From positions 868,001 to 932,000 of the forward strand of contig NZ_JACIEM010000001.1 in the NCBI RefSeq assembly GCF_014196845.1: a DNA stretch of 64,000 nucleotides, read 5' to 3'. This DNA comes from Aurantimonas endophytica. GTDB lineage: Bacteria; Pseudomonadota; Alphaproteobacteria; Rhizobiales; Rhizobiaceae. Both the position numbers and the translations under genes were made by a program. Within the stretch, counting starts at the first letter, position 1. Each line of letters starts with the position of its first letter. The notes under the pieces were generated by a model. That model saw only the letters and a list, made by a program, of their open reading frames with translations, was not told the DNA's origin and ran no database searches. Shown here in pieces: positions 10,834 through 19,100 of this stretch.

Positions 10834-11942
10834 GCAACGACGACGCCTCCCGCCGTGCCCGCCGTCCCGGTGCATATCGCCTCGACGAAGCCGGCGTTGC
10901 CCGCACCCCGCCCGTGGAGGAGCGGGTTGTGCCCCGCCGCGCCCCCCGGGCCATCGACGACCTGACCCGGGTCGCGCTGGAGCCCGATGACGCCATCGAA
11001 CGCCAGGCTCTGGAAGCACTGGAGGCCGCACCCGCGACAAGGCGACGGCGCCGCTTTTCCTTCGGCAAGCTCTTCATCGCCGCCCTGGGTGTGCTGGTGT
11101 CGCTCGGCGTCGCGCTGGCGATCGATGCGCTGATCCGCGACCTCTTCGCGCGCTATGACTGGCTCGGCTGGCTCGCGGTCGGTGTCACGGTGCTGCTGGT
11201 AGTCGGCGCCGTCGGCCTCGCCGCGCGCGAGGCCATCGGCCTGATGCGCCTGTCGGCGGTCGACCGCGAGCGCCGCGACGGCCTTGCCGCCTACGAGGCG
11301 AACTCGGCGAACGACGCGCGGACCGTGGTGCGCTCGCTGTCAGCTCTGCTGTCGGGACGACCGGAGACGGCGCATGGCCGGGCGCGCCTTGCCGCGCTCG
11401 ACGACGAGGTGATCGACGGCGCCGACCTCATCGCGCTCGCCGAGCGCGAATTGCTCGGTCCGCTCGATGCCGCGGCTCGGACGCTGGTCCTGGCCTCCGC
11501 CAAGCGAGTCTCGGTGGTCACCGCTGTCAGCCCGAAGGCACTGGTCGATGTCGCCTACGTGCTCTTCGAGACCGTCAAGCTGATCCGGCGGATGTCGGAG
11601 CTTTACGGCGCGCGGCCCGGAACGCTCGGCCTGATCCGCCTGACCCGCGACGTTCTGGCGCATCTCGCAGTCACCGGGTCGATCGCCATCGGCGACGGCG
11701 TCATGCAGCAGCTTCTCGGCCACGGCGTTGCCGCGAAACTCTCGGCAAGGATGGGCGAAGGCGTGGTCAACGGCCTCCTGACCGCGCGGGTCGGCCTCGC
11801 CGCCATGGATCTGTGTCGGCCGCTTCCATTCCTGCGGACCCGGCGTCCGCGCATCGGCGACATCCTCTCCGAACTTGTCTCGATCGGCGGCGGCTCCGCC
11901 GCTCGTCGACGTCCGGCGGAGGCCGGTCCGAACGATTTGTGA
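10830..11942 (+). CDS. ycjF: YcjF/TIGR01620-family inner membrane protein
   Basis: 370 residues. An Arg-rich N-terminal cytoplasmic stretch is followed by two membrane helices (about 76-98 and 108-130: LFIAALGVLVSLGVALAID; WLAVGVTVLLVVGAVGLAA). The C-terminal DUF697 region includes TVLASAKRVSVVTAVSPKAL and VNGLLTARVGLAAMDLCRPLPF. It overlaps ycjX by four bases. The pair is conserved in proteobacteria and probably acts together at the inner membrane; its biochemical role is not established. Confidence 0.88.
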   Translation: MSNDDASRRARRPGAYRLDEAGVARTPPVEERVVPRRAPRAIDDLTRVALEPDDAIERQALEALEAAPATRRRRRFSFGKLFIAALGVLVSLGVALAIDALIRDLFARYDWLGWLAVGVTVLLVVGAVGLAAREAIGLMRLSAVDRERRDGLAAYEANSANDARTVVRSLSALLSGRPETAHGRARLAALDDEVIDGADLIALAERELLGPLDAAARTLVLASAKRVSVVTAVSPKALVDVAYVLFETVKLIRRMSELYGARPGTLGLIRLTRDVLAHLAVTGSIAIGDGVMQQLLGHGVAAKLSARMGEGVVNGLLTARVGLAAMDLCRPLPFLRTRRPRIGDILSELVSIGGGSAARRRPAEAGPNDL

Positions 11943-12025
11943 ACCCCTTGGCAAGGCTCTCTTAACCCTTACGAGCGATAAAGATTGGTGAAACAACCGC
12001 TTGCGCCCGTCAGGAAGGTCCGCCC

Positions 12026-12559
12026 ATGTCCCGCATTCTCAAGGCCGGTCTCGCTCTCGCGATCGCCGCCTCTACCGGCCTCTCCACGCCGGCCTTCGCC
12101 GAGAACGACGAGACCTTCTTCCGCCAGGTCGTCGGCCAGTGGTCCGGCCCGGGCGAGATCGTCGCCGGCAAGTACAAGGGGACCAAGTTCATCTGCGACT
12201 TCGCGGGCACCCAGCATGCCAAGAGCGTCGGCATGGCGCTCGACGGCTCCTGCCGGGTCGGGCTGTTCTCCCAGCCGATGCGGGCGGAAGTCGTGCGCGG
12301 CGGCAAGGGCTACACCGGTGCCTTCCAGGACGGTGCCAAGGGCAAGGGCCTCGACATCGTCTCGGGCGACGTCGGTGCAGATCGGATCGTCGTCGGCCTC
12401 GACCGCAAGCAGTTGAAGGGCGCGATGATCGCGCGCCTCGCCGACCAGGACACGATGGCGATCACCGTCTCGGTCCGCGTCGCTTCCGACCTCGTGCCGG
12501 TCATCGGCATGAACCTCAAGCGCACCGGCGCCGTCCGCCAGAGCGCCCTCGCCGACTGA
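12026..12559 (+). CDS. Conserved secreted protein of unknown function
   Basis: 177 residues. A cleavable signal peptide (MSRILKAGLALAIAASTGLSTPAFA, cut expected after AFA) leads a mature domain of about 150 residues, starting NDETFFRQVVGQWSGPGEIVAGKYKG. Two cysteines (FICDF; GSCRVG) could form a disulphide. The composition suggests a small periplasmic beta-barrel or lipocalin-like fold, but I do not recognise the family. AGGAAGG precedes the ATG. It stands alone after ycjF and converges on folK with a 7-bp gap. Confidence 0.8.
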   Translation: MSRILKAGLALAIAASTGLSTPAFAENDETFFRQVVGQWSGPGEIVAGKYKGTKFICDFAGTQHAKSVGMALDGSCRVGLFSQPMRAEVVRGGKGYTGAFQDGAKGKGLDIVSGDVGADRIVVGLDRKQLKGAMIARLADQDTMAITVSVRVASDLVPVIGMNLKRTGAVRQSALAD

Positions 12560-12566
12560 GGATCCG

Positions 12567-13085
12567 TCAGCCGGGCATGCCCGGCTCCCGCCACCATTCG
12601 CCGTCAACACTCGCCGGCTCGATACCCTCCGGATCGGCGGCGGCGGCCCACTCGGTGACCGTGCGGCCAGCGATCCGCAGGGTCGGCGCGATCTCGGCCA
12701 ACGGGATCAGCACGAAGGCGCGGTCCGTCACCCGAGGATGCGGCAGGATCAGCGCATCGTCCTCGTAGGGCCGTTCTCCGTAATCGAGAACGTCGAGATC
12801 GAGCGTTCGCGGCCCCCAGCGCTCGCGGCGCTCGCGCTTGAAGCTGCGCTCGGTCTCAAGACACAGCTCCAGCAGGTCGCGCGGCGACAGCGTCGTCGCG
12901 ACCGTCGCGCACGCATTGAAGAACCAGGGCTGGTCGGTCTTGCCCCAAGGCGGCGTACGGTAGAGCCGCGACGCCGAAACGACATCGCAATCGGCTCGAC
13001 CATCGATAAGGCGGAGCGCCGCCGCCATCGTCGCCTGCGGATCGCCGATATTGCCGCCAAGCCCCAGACAGGCGGCGACCGTCAC
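12567..13085 (-). CDS. folK: 2-amino-4-hydroxy-6-hydroxymethyldihydropteridine pyrophosphokinase
   Basis: 172 residues, usual length. The enzyme transfers pyrophosphate from ATP to hydroxymethyldihydropterin in folate synthesis. Motifs are LGLGGNIGDP, SRLYRTPPWGKTDQPWFFNAC, the signature RWGPRTLDLDVLDYG and LPHPRVTDRAFVLIPLAEI. Translation starts at a GTG overlapping the folP stop (GTGA), so it is coupled to folP. The folB gene usually found between folP and folK in rhizobia is absent here. Confidence 0.95.
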   Translation of the reverse strand: MTVAACLGLGGNIGDPQATMAAALRLIDGRADCDVVSASRLYRTPPWGKTDQPWFFNACATVATTLSPRDLLELCLETERSFKRERRERWGPRTLDLDVLDYGERPYEDDALILPHPRVTDRAFVLIPLAEIAPTLRIAGRTVTEWAAAADPEGIEPASVDGEWWREPGMPG

Positions 13086-13942
13086 CAGCGCTCGCCCTGG
13101 AGCGCGCGCCGCATGGCATCGGCGATCATCAGCGCGTCGCGATTGGCCGGCACGTTGTGCACCCTGAAGATGTCCGCCCCGCGCTCGCGCAGCAGTACCG
13201 AGGTCGCCGCCGAGGCGATGTCCGGCTCGGGATCCTCGCGGCCGATCGCGCCGCGCACGAAGCGCTTGCGCGAGGTGCCGACGAGCAGCGGGAAGCCGAG
13301 GCGCATCAGCTCTGCAAAACGCGCCATCAGGATCATGTTCTCCGGCCCATCCTTGGCAAAGCCGAATCCGGCGTCCAGCACGATGGCGGCATCTGGAACA
13401 CCCGCCGCGCGGGCGATCTCCAGCGAGTGGCGCAGGAACAGGAACTGGTCCTCGATGACGTCGGGAAGCGTCTCGCGCTCGCGACCCGTATGCATCATGC
13501 AGAGACCCGAACCGGTCTCCGCCGCAACGCGCGCGATCGCCGGGTCCTTCTGCGCGCCCCAGACGTCGTTGACGATATGGGCCCCGGCTTCGACTGCGAG
13601 CCTTGCCGTCCCCGAGCGATAGGTGTCCACCGAGATCAGGCAGTCCGAGCGGCGCGCCAGTTCCTCGATCACCGGCAAGATCCGGCGCTGCTCCTCCGCC
13701 GCGTCGACTGGGGTTGCCCCCGGCCGCGTCGATTCCCCGCCGATGTCGACGATGGTGGCGCCCTCGGCGACCATCTTCAGCGATTCCGCCACGGCGGCTT
13801 CGACGCTCGCGTAGCGTCCGCCGTCGGAGAAGCTGTCCGGCGTCGCATTGAGGATGCCCATGATGCAGGCGGATTCGCCGAGCTCGACGCTGCGGCCATG
13901 GCCGACCTGCCAGATGCCGCCCCTTGGTTCGATGACGTCCAT
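13082..13942 (-). CDS. folP: Dihydropteroate synthase
   Basis: 286 residues from MDVIEPRGG. The enzyme condenses p-aminobenzoate with hydroxymethyldihydropterin pyrophosphate; it is the sulfonamide target. Signatures are MGILNATPDSFSDGG, VDIGGESTRPGA, DVWGAQKD, VLDAGFGFAKD and LVGTSRKRFV. The frame is open far upstream, but AGGAG six bases before 13942 and homolog length fix the start there. It is first in the folP-folK pair and divergent from the DUF922 gene. Confidence 0.95.
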   Translation of the reverse strand: MDVIEPRGGIWQVGHGRSVELGESACIMGILNATPDSFSDGGRYASVEAAVAESLKMVAEGATIVDIGGESTRPGATPVDAAEEQRRILPVIEELARRSDCLISVDTYRSGTARLAVEAGAHIVNDVWGAQKDPAIARVAAETGSGLCMMHTGRERETLPDVIEDQFLFLRHSLEIARAAGVPDAAIVLDAGFGFAKDGPENMILMARFAELMRLGFPLLVGTSRKRFVRGAIGREDPEPDIASAATSVLLRERGADIFRVHNVPANRDALMIADAMRRALQGERW

Positions 13943-14098
13943 GGACGCTCCTGCCAGCTGGTATCTTCCTGCGTCGTCGGTAACGTGCCGCTGCGCGGCG
14001 CGCAATTGCGCGCGAGGCGGCTTGTGTTGCGGCGGCGATGGGTTAGCCTGCGGAATGCAGGTATGAGCAGCCTCGTCTCCGGCGGAGGACCACCAGAA

Positions 14099-14719
14099 AT
14101 GCGGACGAAAATGGGCATGCCGCTGATCGGCGTCCTGGCGCTGGGCGTGGCGCTTGCCCACGCTGGGCTGGTCCAGGCGGCGACCGTCACCCAGCGCACG
14201 ACCTATTTCGCCGTGAAGGGTTCGACGCTCGAGGAACTTGACCGTGATCTCAGCCGAAGCGGTCCCTATGTCGCCGAGACCGGCCTTCGCCATCCCGGCG
14301 CGACCGAGGTCAAGTTCGACGGACAGGTGACGTACAAGCGGGTTTCCGGCGGCTGCCAGGTCGACCAGACCAATCTCGGCCTGACGCTCAACATGACGCT
14401 GCCGCGGTGGACGCCGCCGAAGCGAGTGGCGCCGGAAACGATCCTGGTGTGGAGGACGCTCGAGGAAGACATCCGCCGCCACGAGAACCGCCACGCCGAG
14501 ATTGCCCGCGAATGGCTGAAGCGCATGGAAATGGCGATCCGCAACTTGCGGGCCCAGCCCAACTGCGCCGCGATGGAGGCTCAGGTGAACAACGTCACCC
14601 AGCGCTATCTCGCCTCGCACGAGCGCGCCCAGATCGAGTTCGACACGATCGAGGGACGCGAGGTGAATTTCCGGCTGCGCCGCGCGCTCAACCGCACCAT
14701 GCAGGAATACGGCCGGTAG
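14099..14719 (+). CDS. DUF922 putative secreted zinc protease
   Basis: 206 residues. A signal peptide (MRTKMGMPLIGVLALGVALA...VQAA) leads a domain with YFAVKGSTLEELDRDLSRSGP at its start, typical of DUF922. An HExxH zinc motif follows (RRHENRHAEIA, His128-Glu-Asn-Arg-His132). Two cysteines (GGCQVD; PNCAAM) may pair. The family is predicted to be a periplasmic metallopeptidase, but substrates are unknown. The start at 14099 follows GGAGG. An in-frame ATG at 14063 is possible but would bury the signal peptide. Confidence 0.8.
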   Translation: MRTKMGMPLIGVLALGVALAHAGLVQAATVTQRTTYFAVKGSTLEELDRDLSRSGPYVAETGLRHPGATEVKFDGQVTYKRVSGGCQVDQTNLGLTLNMTLPRWTPPKRVAPETILVWRTLEEDIRRHENRHAEIAREWLKRMEMAIRNLRAQPNCAAMEAQVNNVTQRYLASHERAQIEFDTIEGREVNFRLRRALNRTMQEYGR

Positions 14720-14770
14720 CTGGCGCGCACTGCGATCGCTTGAGACGATAAGCCGGTCGGTTGCCGGCGA

Positions 14771-15091
14771 TCAGGCCTGGCGCTCGGGGACCCGCAGCAC
14801 CAGCCCGTCGAGATCCTCGCGGATCTTGATCTGGCAGGAGAGCCGCGAATTCGGCTGCATTTCGTAGGCGAAGTCGAGCATGTCCTCTTCCATCGCCTCC
14901 GGCTCGCCGGTCTTGGCCGTCCATGCTTCGTCGACATAGACGTGACAGGTCGCGCAGGCACATGCCCCGCCGCACTCCGCCTCAATGCCCGGTACGTCGT
15001 TGCGGATGGCGTTCTCCATCGCGGTCGTCCCGATGGGGGCGTCGATGTCGTAGCGTTGTCCGTCATGGGTGACGAAGGTGAGCTTGGCCAT
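14771..15091 (-). CDS. Adrenodoxin-type 2Fe-2S ferredoxin
   Basis: 106 residues. Cluster ligands are Cys40, Cys46, Cys49 and Cys86 ([13 protein letters not shown] ... RLSCQI), the spacing of vertebrate/ISC-type ferredoxins. It likely donates electrons to monooxygenases, haem A synthesis or Fe-S assembly. No P450 or reductase lies beside it, so the partner is unknown. It is an isolated gene following hpt on the same strand after 208 bp. Confidence 0.93.
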   Translation of the reverse strand: MAKLTFVTHDGQRYDIDAPIGTTAMENAIRNDVPGIEAECGGACACATCHVYVDEAWTAKTGEPEAMEEDMLDFAYEMQPNSRLSCQIKIREDLDGLVLRVPERQA

Positions 15092-15219
15092 GAGCGCTGG
15101 TCTCTCGTTCGATGATTGCGGGCGGCGACGTCGCCCTCCCGTTGCGGGAAAAGACGGGACGGGGTCGGTCGGGCGCCCGGCCGGCCGGAGCCGTCAGCGC
15201 ACCGGCCCGTCGCCGAAGG

Positions 15220-15250
15220 CGGCAGACTGCGGGTCTGTTAGAGTCTGCCG
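15220..15250 (-). terminator. Inverted repeat between hpt and ferredoxin genes
   Basis: Arms CGGCAGACT (15220-15228) and AGTCTGCCG (15242-15250) are perfect 9-mers. They lie 50 bp past the hpt stop and 129 bp before the ferredoxin ATG. There is no T-run, so terminator, attenuator or protein site are all possible. Confidence 0.3.
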
Positions 15251-15299
15251 GGTTGCGAAGTCAACTCTTGCGGACCACCCCGAGGGCTTTCGCCCACCC

Positions 15300-15680
15300 T
15301 CAGTCGATCAGCGAGCGGGCGAAGCTTGCCGCTGCCTCGGCCTCACGGCGCAGCTGCGCCAGCGCCGCCGGGTCACGCAGCGCGGTCTCGTAGCGCTCGG
15401 CGCAGTCGGCCAGGCGAAACGCTCCGACGTTGCGGGCCGTCCCCTTGAGCGCGTGAGCGATCTGCCGCCTGTCCTCTTCGCGTGCGCCGTCGAGGCGCCG
15501 CAGCAGCGTGTCGAGCTGGCGGCTCAGCATGCCCAGCACGTCGGCTTCGAGCGCGCGGTCGCCGCAGGTCTGGCGCGCCAGGTGGACGAGATCGATCGGC
15601 CGACGCCGCGACGGACATTGCGTGCCGCCGACCGTCTCGCCGGCCCCGGCCTTTCTCGCCTTCAGCACCGCCTGAAGCAT
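15300..15680 (-). CDS. Single-domain histidine phosphotransfer (Hpt) protein
   Basis: 126 residues from MLQAVLKARK, preceded by GAGGGAG. The core RRQIAHALKGTARNVGAFRLADCAERYE is the Hpt signature, with phospho-acceptor His76. Such proteins shuttle phosphate between hybrid-kinase receivers and response regulators. It has no kinase or receiver domain of its own. It differs from ChpT, CckA's usual partner, which is about 200 residues and dimeric. It is divergent from the giant coiled-coil gene. The partner kinase is unknown; single-domain Hpt proteins such as Caulobacter ShpA are a reasonable comparison. Confidence 0.85.
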   Translation of the reverse strand: MLQAVLKARKAGAGETVGGTQCPSRRRPIDLVHLARQTCGDRALEADVLGMLSRQLDTLLRRLDGAREEDRRQIAHALKGTARNVGAFRLADCAERYETALRDPAALAQLRREAEAAASFARSLID

Positions 15681-16119
15681 GTCCGTCTCCCTCAATGCCG
15701 AATGGCGGCAACCGCATCCCGGCGCGTGGCGGCATGTCACCGGAACACCCGATCATCTGGCGACAGCATGTATGAAGGATTAACCGGAACGCGCGGAATG
15801 AGCCGAACGGCTTGTACCGCCGTCACCGCCTGAATCGCCGCAACCTCGGCGCCGCAGGGGCGACGGTCGGAACCCGCAAAATTTTCGTAAAGCCGTTAAC
15901 CTTATGTTTAAACTTGTAGGTATCCGGCGGTTTTACGGTTTCTTTCGATGCAGTCGCTATCTACCATGGATCATGCGAAACTGCCGGCTGGAGGCTATGC
16001 GCCTACCGCCGACGGCCAGCATGCCGGAATCGGACGGGGCTTCCAACCCCTCGTGCACGTCCGTATGGCGACCCTCGGCGGAGCGGGTCCATAGTAACGA
16101 GTATTGAGGCGCGACGGCC
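15681..16119. other. 439-bp divergent intergenic region between hpt and GPR-like gene
   Basis: It holds an AT-rich patch (15880-15920) in an otherwise GC-rich sequence, with TTAA at 15896-15899 and 15908-15911. That is eight bases apart, one more than the CtrA consensus TTAA-N7-TTAA. A 48-codon ORF runs from ATG 15948 to TAG 16092-16094 with no clear ribosome site. Inverted arms CGGAC (16031-16035) and GTCCG (16059-16063), with inner GGGG/CCCC, could form a leader hairpin before the 16120 start. I see no RNA gene. Confidence 0.5.
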
Positions 16120-19100
16120 ATGTCTAAGACCAATCCCATCGATCAGCTTTCGGACGAGGCAGTCAACGAGCTCGAAGCGGCCCTCAGGGCCGATCTCGGC
16201 GGGCCGGAAACCTACGACGAGCCCGGTCAGGCATCCGGAACGCTCCTGGATGACGCCGCGACCCAGCACGCCGAGGTCGAATTCTCTCTGGACGAGTTCG
16301 AGCGCCAGATCAACGAGACCGCCGGCCAGTTGCGGAACGACGAGGCCGATGCGTCCGCGCCTGTCGCATCTGCTGATCCGCTCGACACCGACAGCGTCGA
16401 CGTGACCGGCAGTCCCGCGGACGCTTCGCAGACGGTCGGTCTGCGCCGCGAAGCCGGCGACGAAACATGGGTGCCGTCCGCCGCGGCCACCGCTTCTCGC
16501 CGCCCCGCTCCCGCCGACGAGACGCCGCGCGCCTACGCCCAGCCGCCGGCAAACGACGAAGAGCGCCGCTCGACGGTCATGGCCGACGCGCTTCTCAACC
16601 GGCGCGCCTCGAAGGCACCTTTGTGGATCGCCCTCGCCGTCTCCGTTGCCTGGCTCGCCGTCACCGGCTTCGTCGCCTTTGGCCTGTACGATCTTGCCGC
16701 GCTGTCTGCCGGCGTCACCGATCCCGCGCGCCAAGGCGAGGTGGCGCTGCTTGCGGCGATCGCCTTCGTGCCGGTGCTGCTGATCTTCGCCTTCGCCGTC
16801 ATGGTCCGTCGCTCGGCCGAATTGCGGCTGATGAGCCGTTCTCTCGCCGAGGTCGCGCTGCGTCTCGCCGAGCCGGAGACGGTGGCCACCGAACGGGTGA
16901 TGAGCGTCGGCCAGGCCGTCCGCCGCGAGGTCGCGGCCCTCGGTGAAGGCGTCGAGCGCGCCCTGGCGCGGACGTCCGATCTCGAAAACATCGTGCACAA
17001 GGAAGTCGGCGCCCTCGAGCGGGCCTATGCCGACAACGAGGTGAAGATCCGCACGCTGGTGCAGGATCTCGGCGCCGAGCGCGAGGCGATGCTTTCGCAT
17101 GGCGAGCGCCTGCGCTCGACCGTCGTCGGCTCGCACCAGCGCCTGGTCGAGGATGTCGACCGCGCATCGGATCAGATCCTGCAGCGGATCGAGGATGCCT
17201 CGCATCGCTTCACCGCCCTGCTGGACGAGCGCAGCGAAGTGCTCAACAAGGACTTCGCCGCCCGCAGCGGCAATCTCGTGGAAGCGTTCGAGGAGCGCAG
17301 CCGCAACGCCAATGACAGCCTGACCGCCCATACCGAAAGCCTGGTGGCGCGTCTCGGCCAGAGCGCCGACGACGCGACGCATCGCCTGATCACCACCGGC
17401 GAGGACGTCGCTCGGCAGTTCGACGAGCGGATGGAGGATCTCGATTCACGCTCCCGTGCCATCGTCGGCCGTCTCACCGATATCGGCCAGGACGTCACCG
17501 CCCGCCTGACCGCCACGGGCGATGCGGTCTCGGGCCTCATGCAGGCGCGCGGCCAGAACATTGCCGGCGAGAGCGAACGCTTCCTTGCCGAGCTAACCGA
17601 AGCGCTCGACGGCCGGTCCATCGGCCTGGCGATGGAAGGTCAGACCTTCCTGACCAGCCTCGAAGAAGCCTTCGAGGAGCGGATGCGCGAAATCGGCGAC
17701 AAGAACCAGATCTTCCTCACCAGCCTGGTCGAAACCGTGGACAGCCGCCGCGAGCGGCTCGATGCCGATTCCCTGCGCTTCATCGAGACGCTGGAGCTCG
17801 GCCTCGGCGAGCGCACCGAGCGTGCCAGCCGTCTGCTGGACGATGCCAACAGCCGCACCCTCGGCGGGCTCGACAGCCGTATCGAGACGATCGAACAGGC
17901 GCTGACCGAGCGCGGCGGTTCGCTCGTGGCGGCGCTCGACCAGCGGACGGACGCGATCGACCGCTCCGGCGACCGGATCGCCGAGGCGCTGGAGCGCCGT
18001 TCCCTGGAATTCGCGCGGACTCTCGCCGATCGCACCCGCGACATCGCCAATGCCTTTGCCAGCGGCCAGGCCGAACTGACGATGAAGGCCGGCGACGCGG
18101 TCACCCTGGCGCAGTCGACGCTCGAAGGTCGCGCCGATGAGCTGCGCCACCTCTTCGACGAGCGCATCGCCACCTTTGCTGCGCTCATGGAAGAGCGGAC
18201 CGGCCAGCTCGCCGGCACCGTCGACGACCGCCTGCTCGCCTTCGACCTCGCCAGCGACGGCCGGATCGACAGCATTGCGCAGAAGGCAGGCGACATGGAC
18301 GCCGCCATCGAGCGGGCAGCAGCGCGTCTGGAAGACCTCCTCTCGCAGCGACGCGACGAGATCGAGGCTGCGGTCGACCGCGGCACGGCCGGCTTCCGCG
18401 AAACGCTGGACGGCCGCGTCCTCTCGATCGAGAAGGCGATCGTCGGTCACGGCGAGGACATCGAGGCCTCCTTCGCCTTCGCCCAGCAGAGCCTGCTCGG
18501 CAACCTGGAAGAGAAGACCGCCGGCCTGACCCGGGCCATCGAGGACACTGTCGCCCGGATGGAGGACCTGATCGGCGGCGCCGAAGGGGCTCTCGCCCGC
18601 GGCATCGATGACCGGACCGGTTCGCTGGCCCAGTTGCTCGACGATCGGCGCGAAGCCATCGAGGGACTGGTTGCCGCCGGCCGTGATGGTCTCGTCAACG
18701 GACTCGACCAGCGGATCGAGGCCATCGCCAGCCTGCTGTCGGAGCGCGTCGGGCAGTTCCACGATTCGATCGAAGACGAGTCGGCCCGCCTCATCGGTGG
18801 CATCGACGAGCGCACCGGGGCCCTCACCATGGGCCTCGCCGATCGCCTCGCCGCCAGCCACACGATCCTGTCGACGGCACAGGACGATCTCCTCGCCGGG
18901 CTCGACCAGCGTCACCAGGCGATCCGGACGACGCTCGACGAGCGCGCCAGCGTGCTGCGCAGCCTGTCCGAAGAGACCCACCAGAACCTCCTTCTTTCCC
19001 TGGACGAGCGCATTGCCGGAATTTCCGGCAGCTTCGACCAGGCGGTCAAGAACGTCGCCGAGGACCTCGCCGAGCGGGTCCAGTCGCTCAGCGGCGTCAT

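Noticed and set aside
13157-14098. Upstream extension of the DUF922 gene to 13157
   Set aside because: The extension is antisense to folP and would precede the signal peptide; GGAGG supports the start at 14099.
15896-15911. A bona fide CtrA box
   Set aside because: Half-site spacing is eight rather than seven, so it is listed only as a weak finding and not as a regulatory feature.
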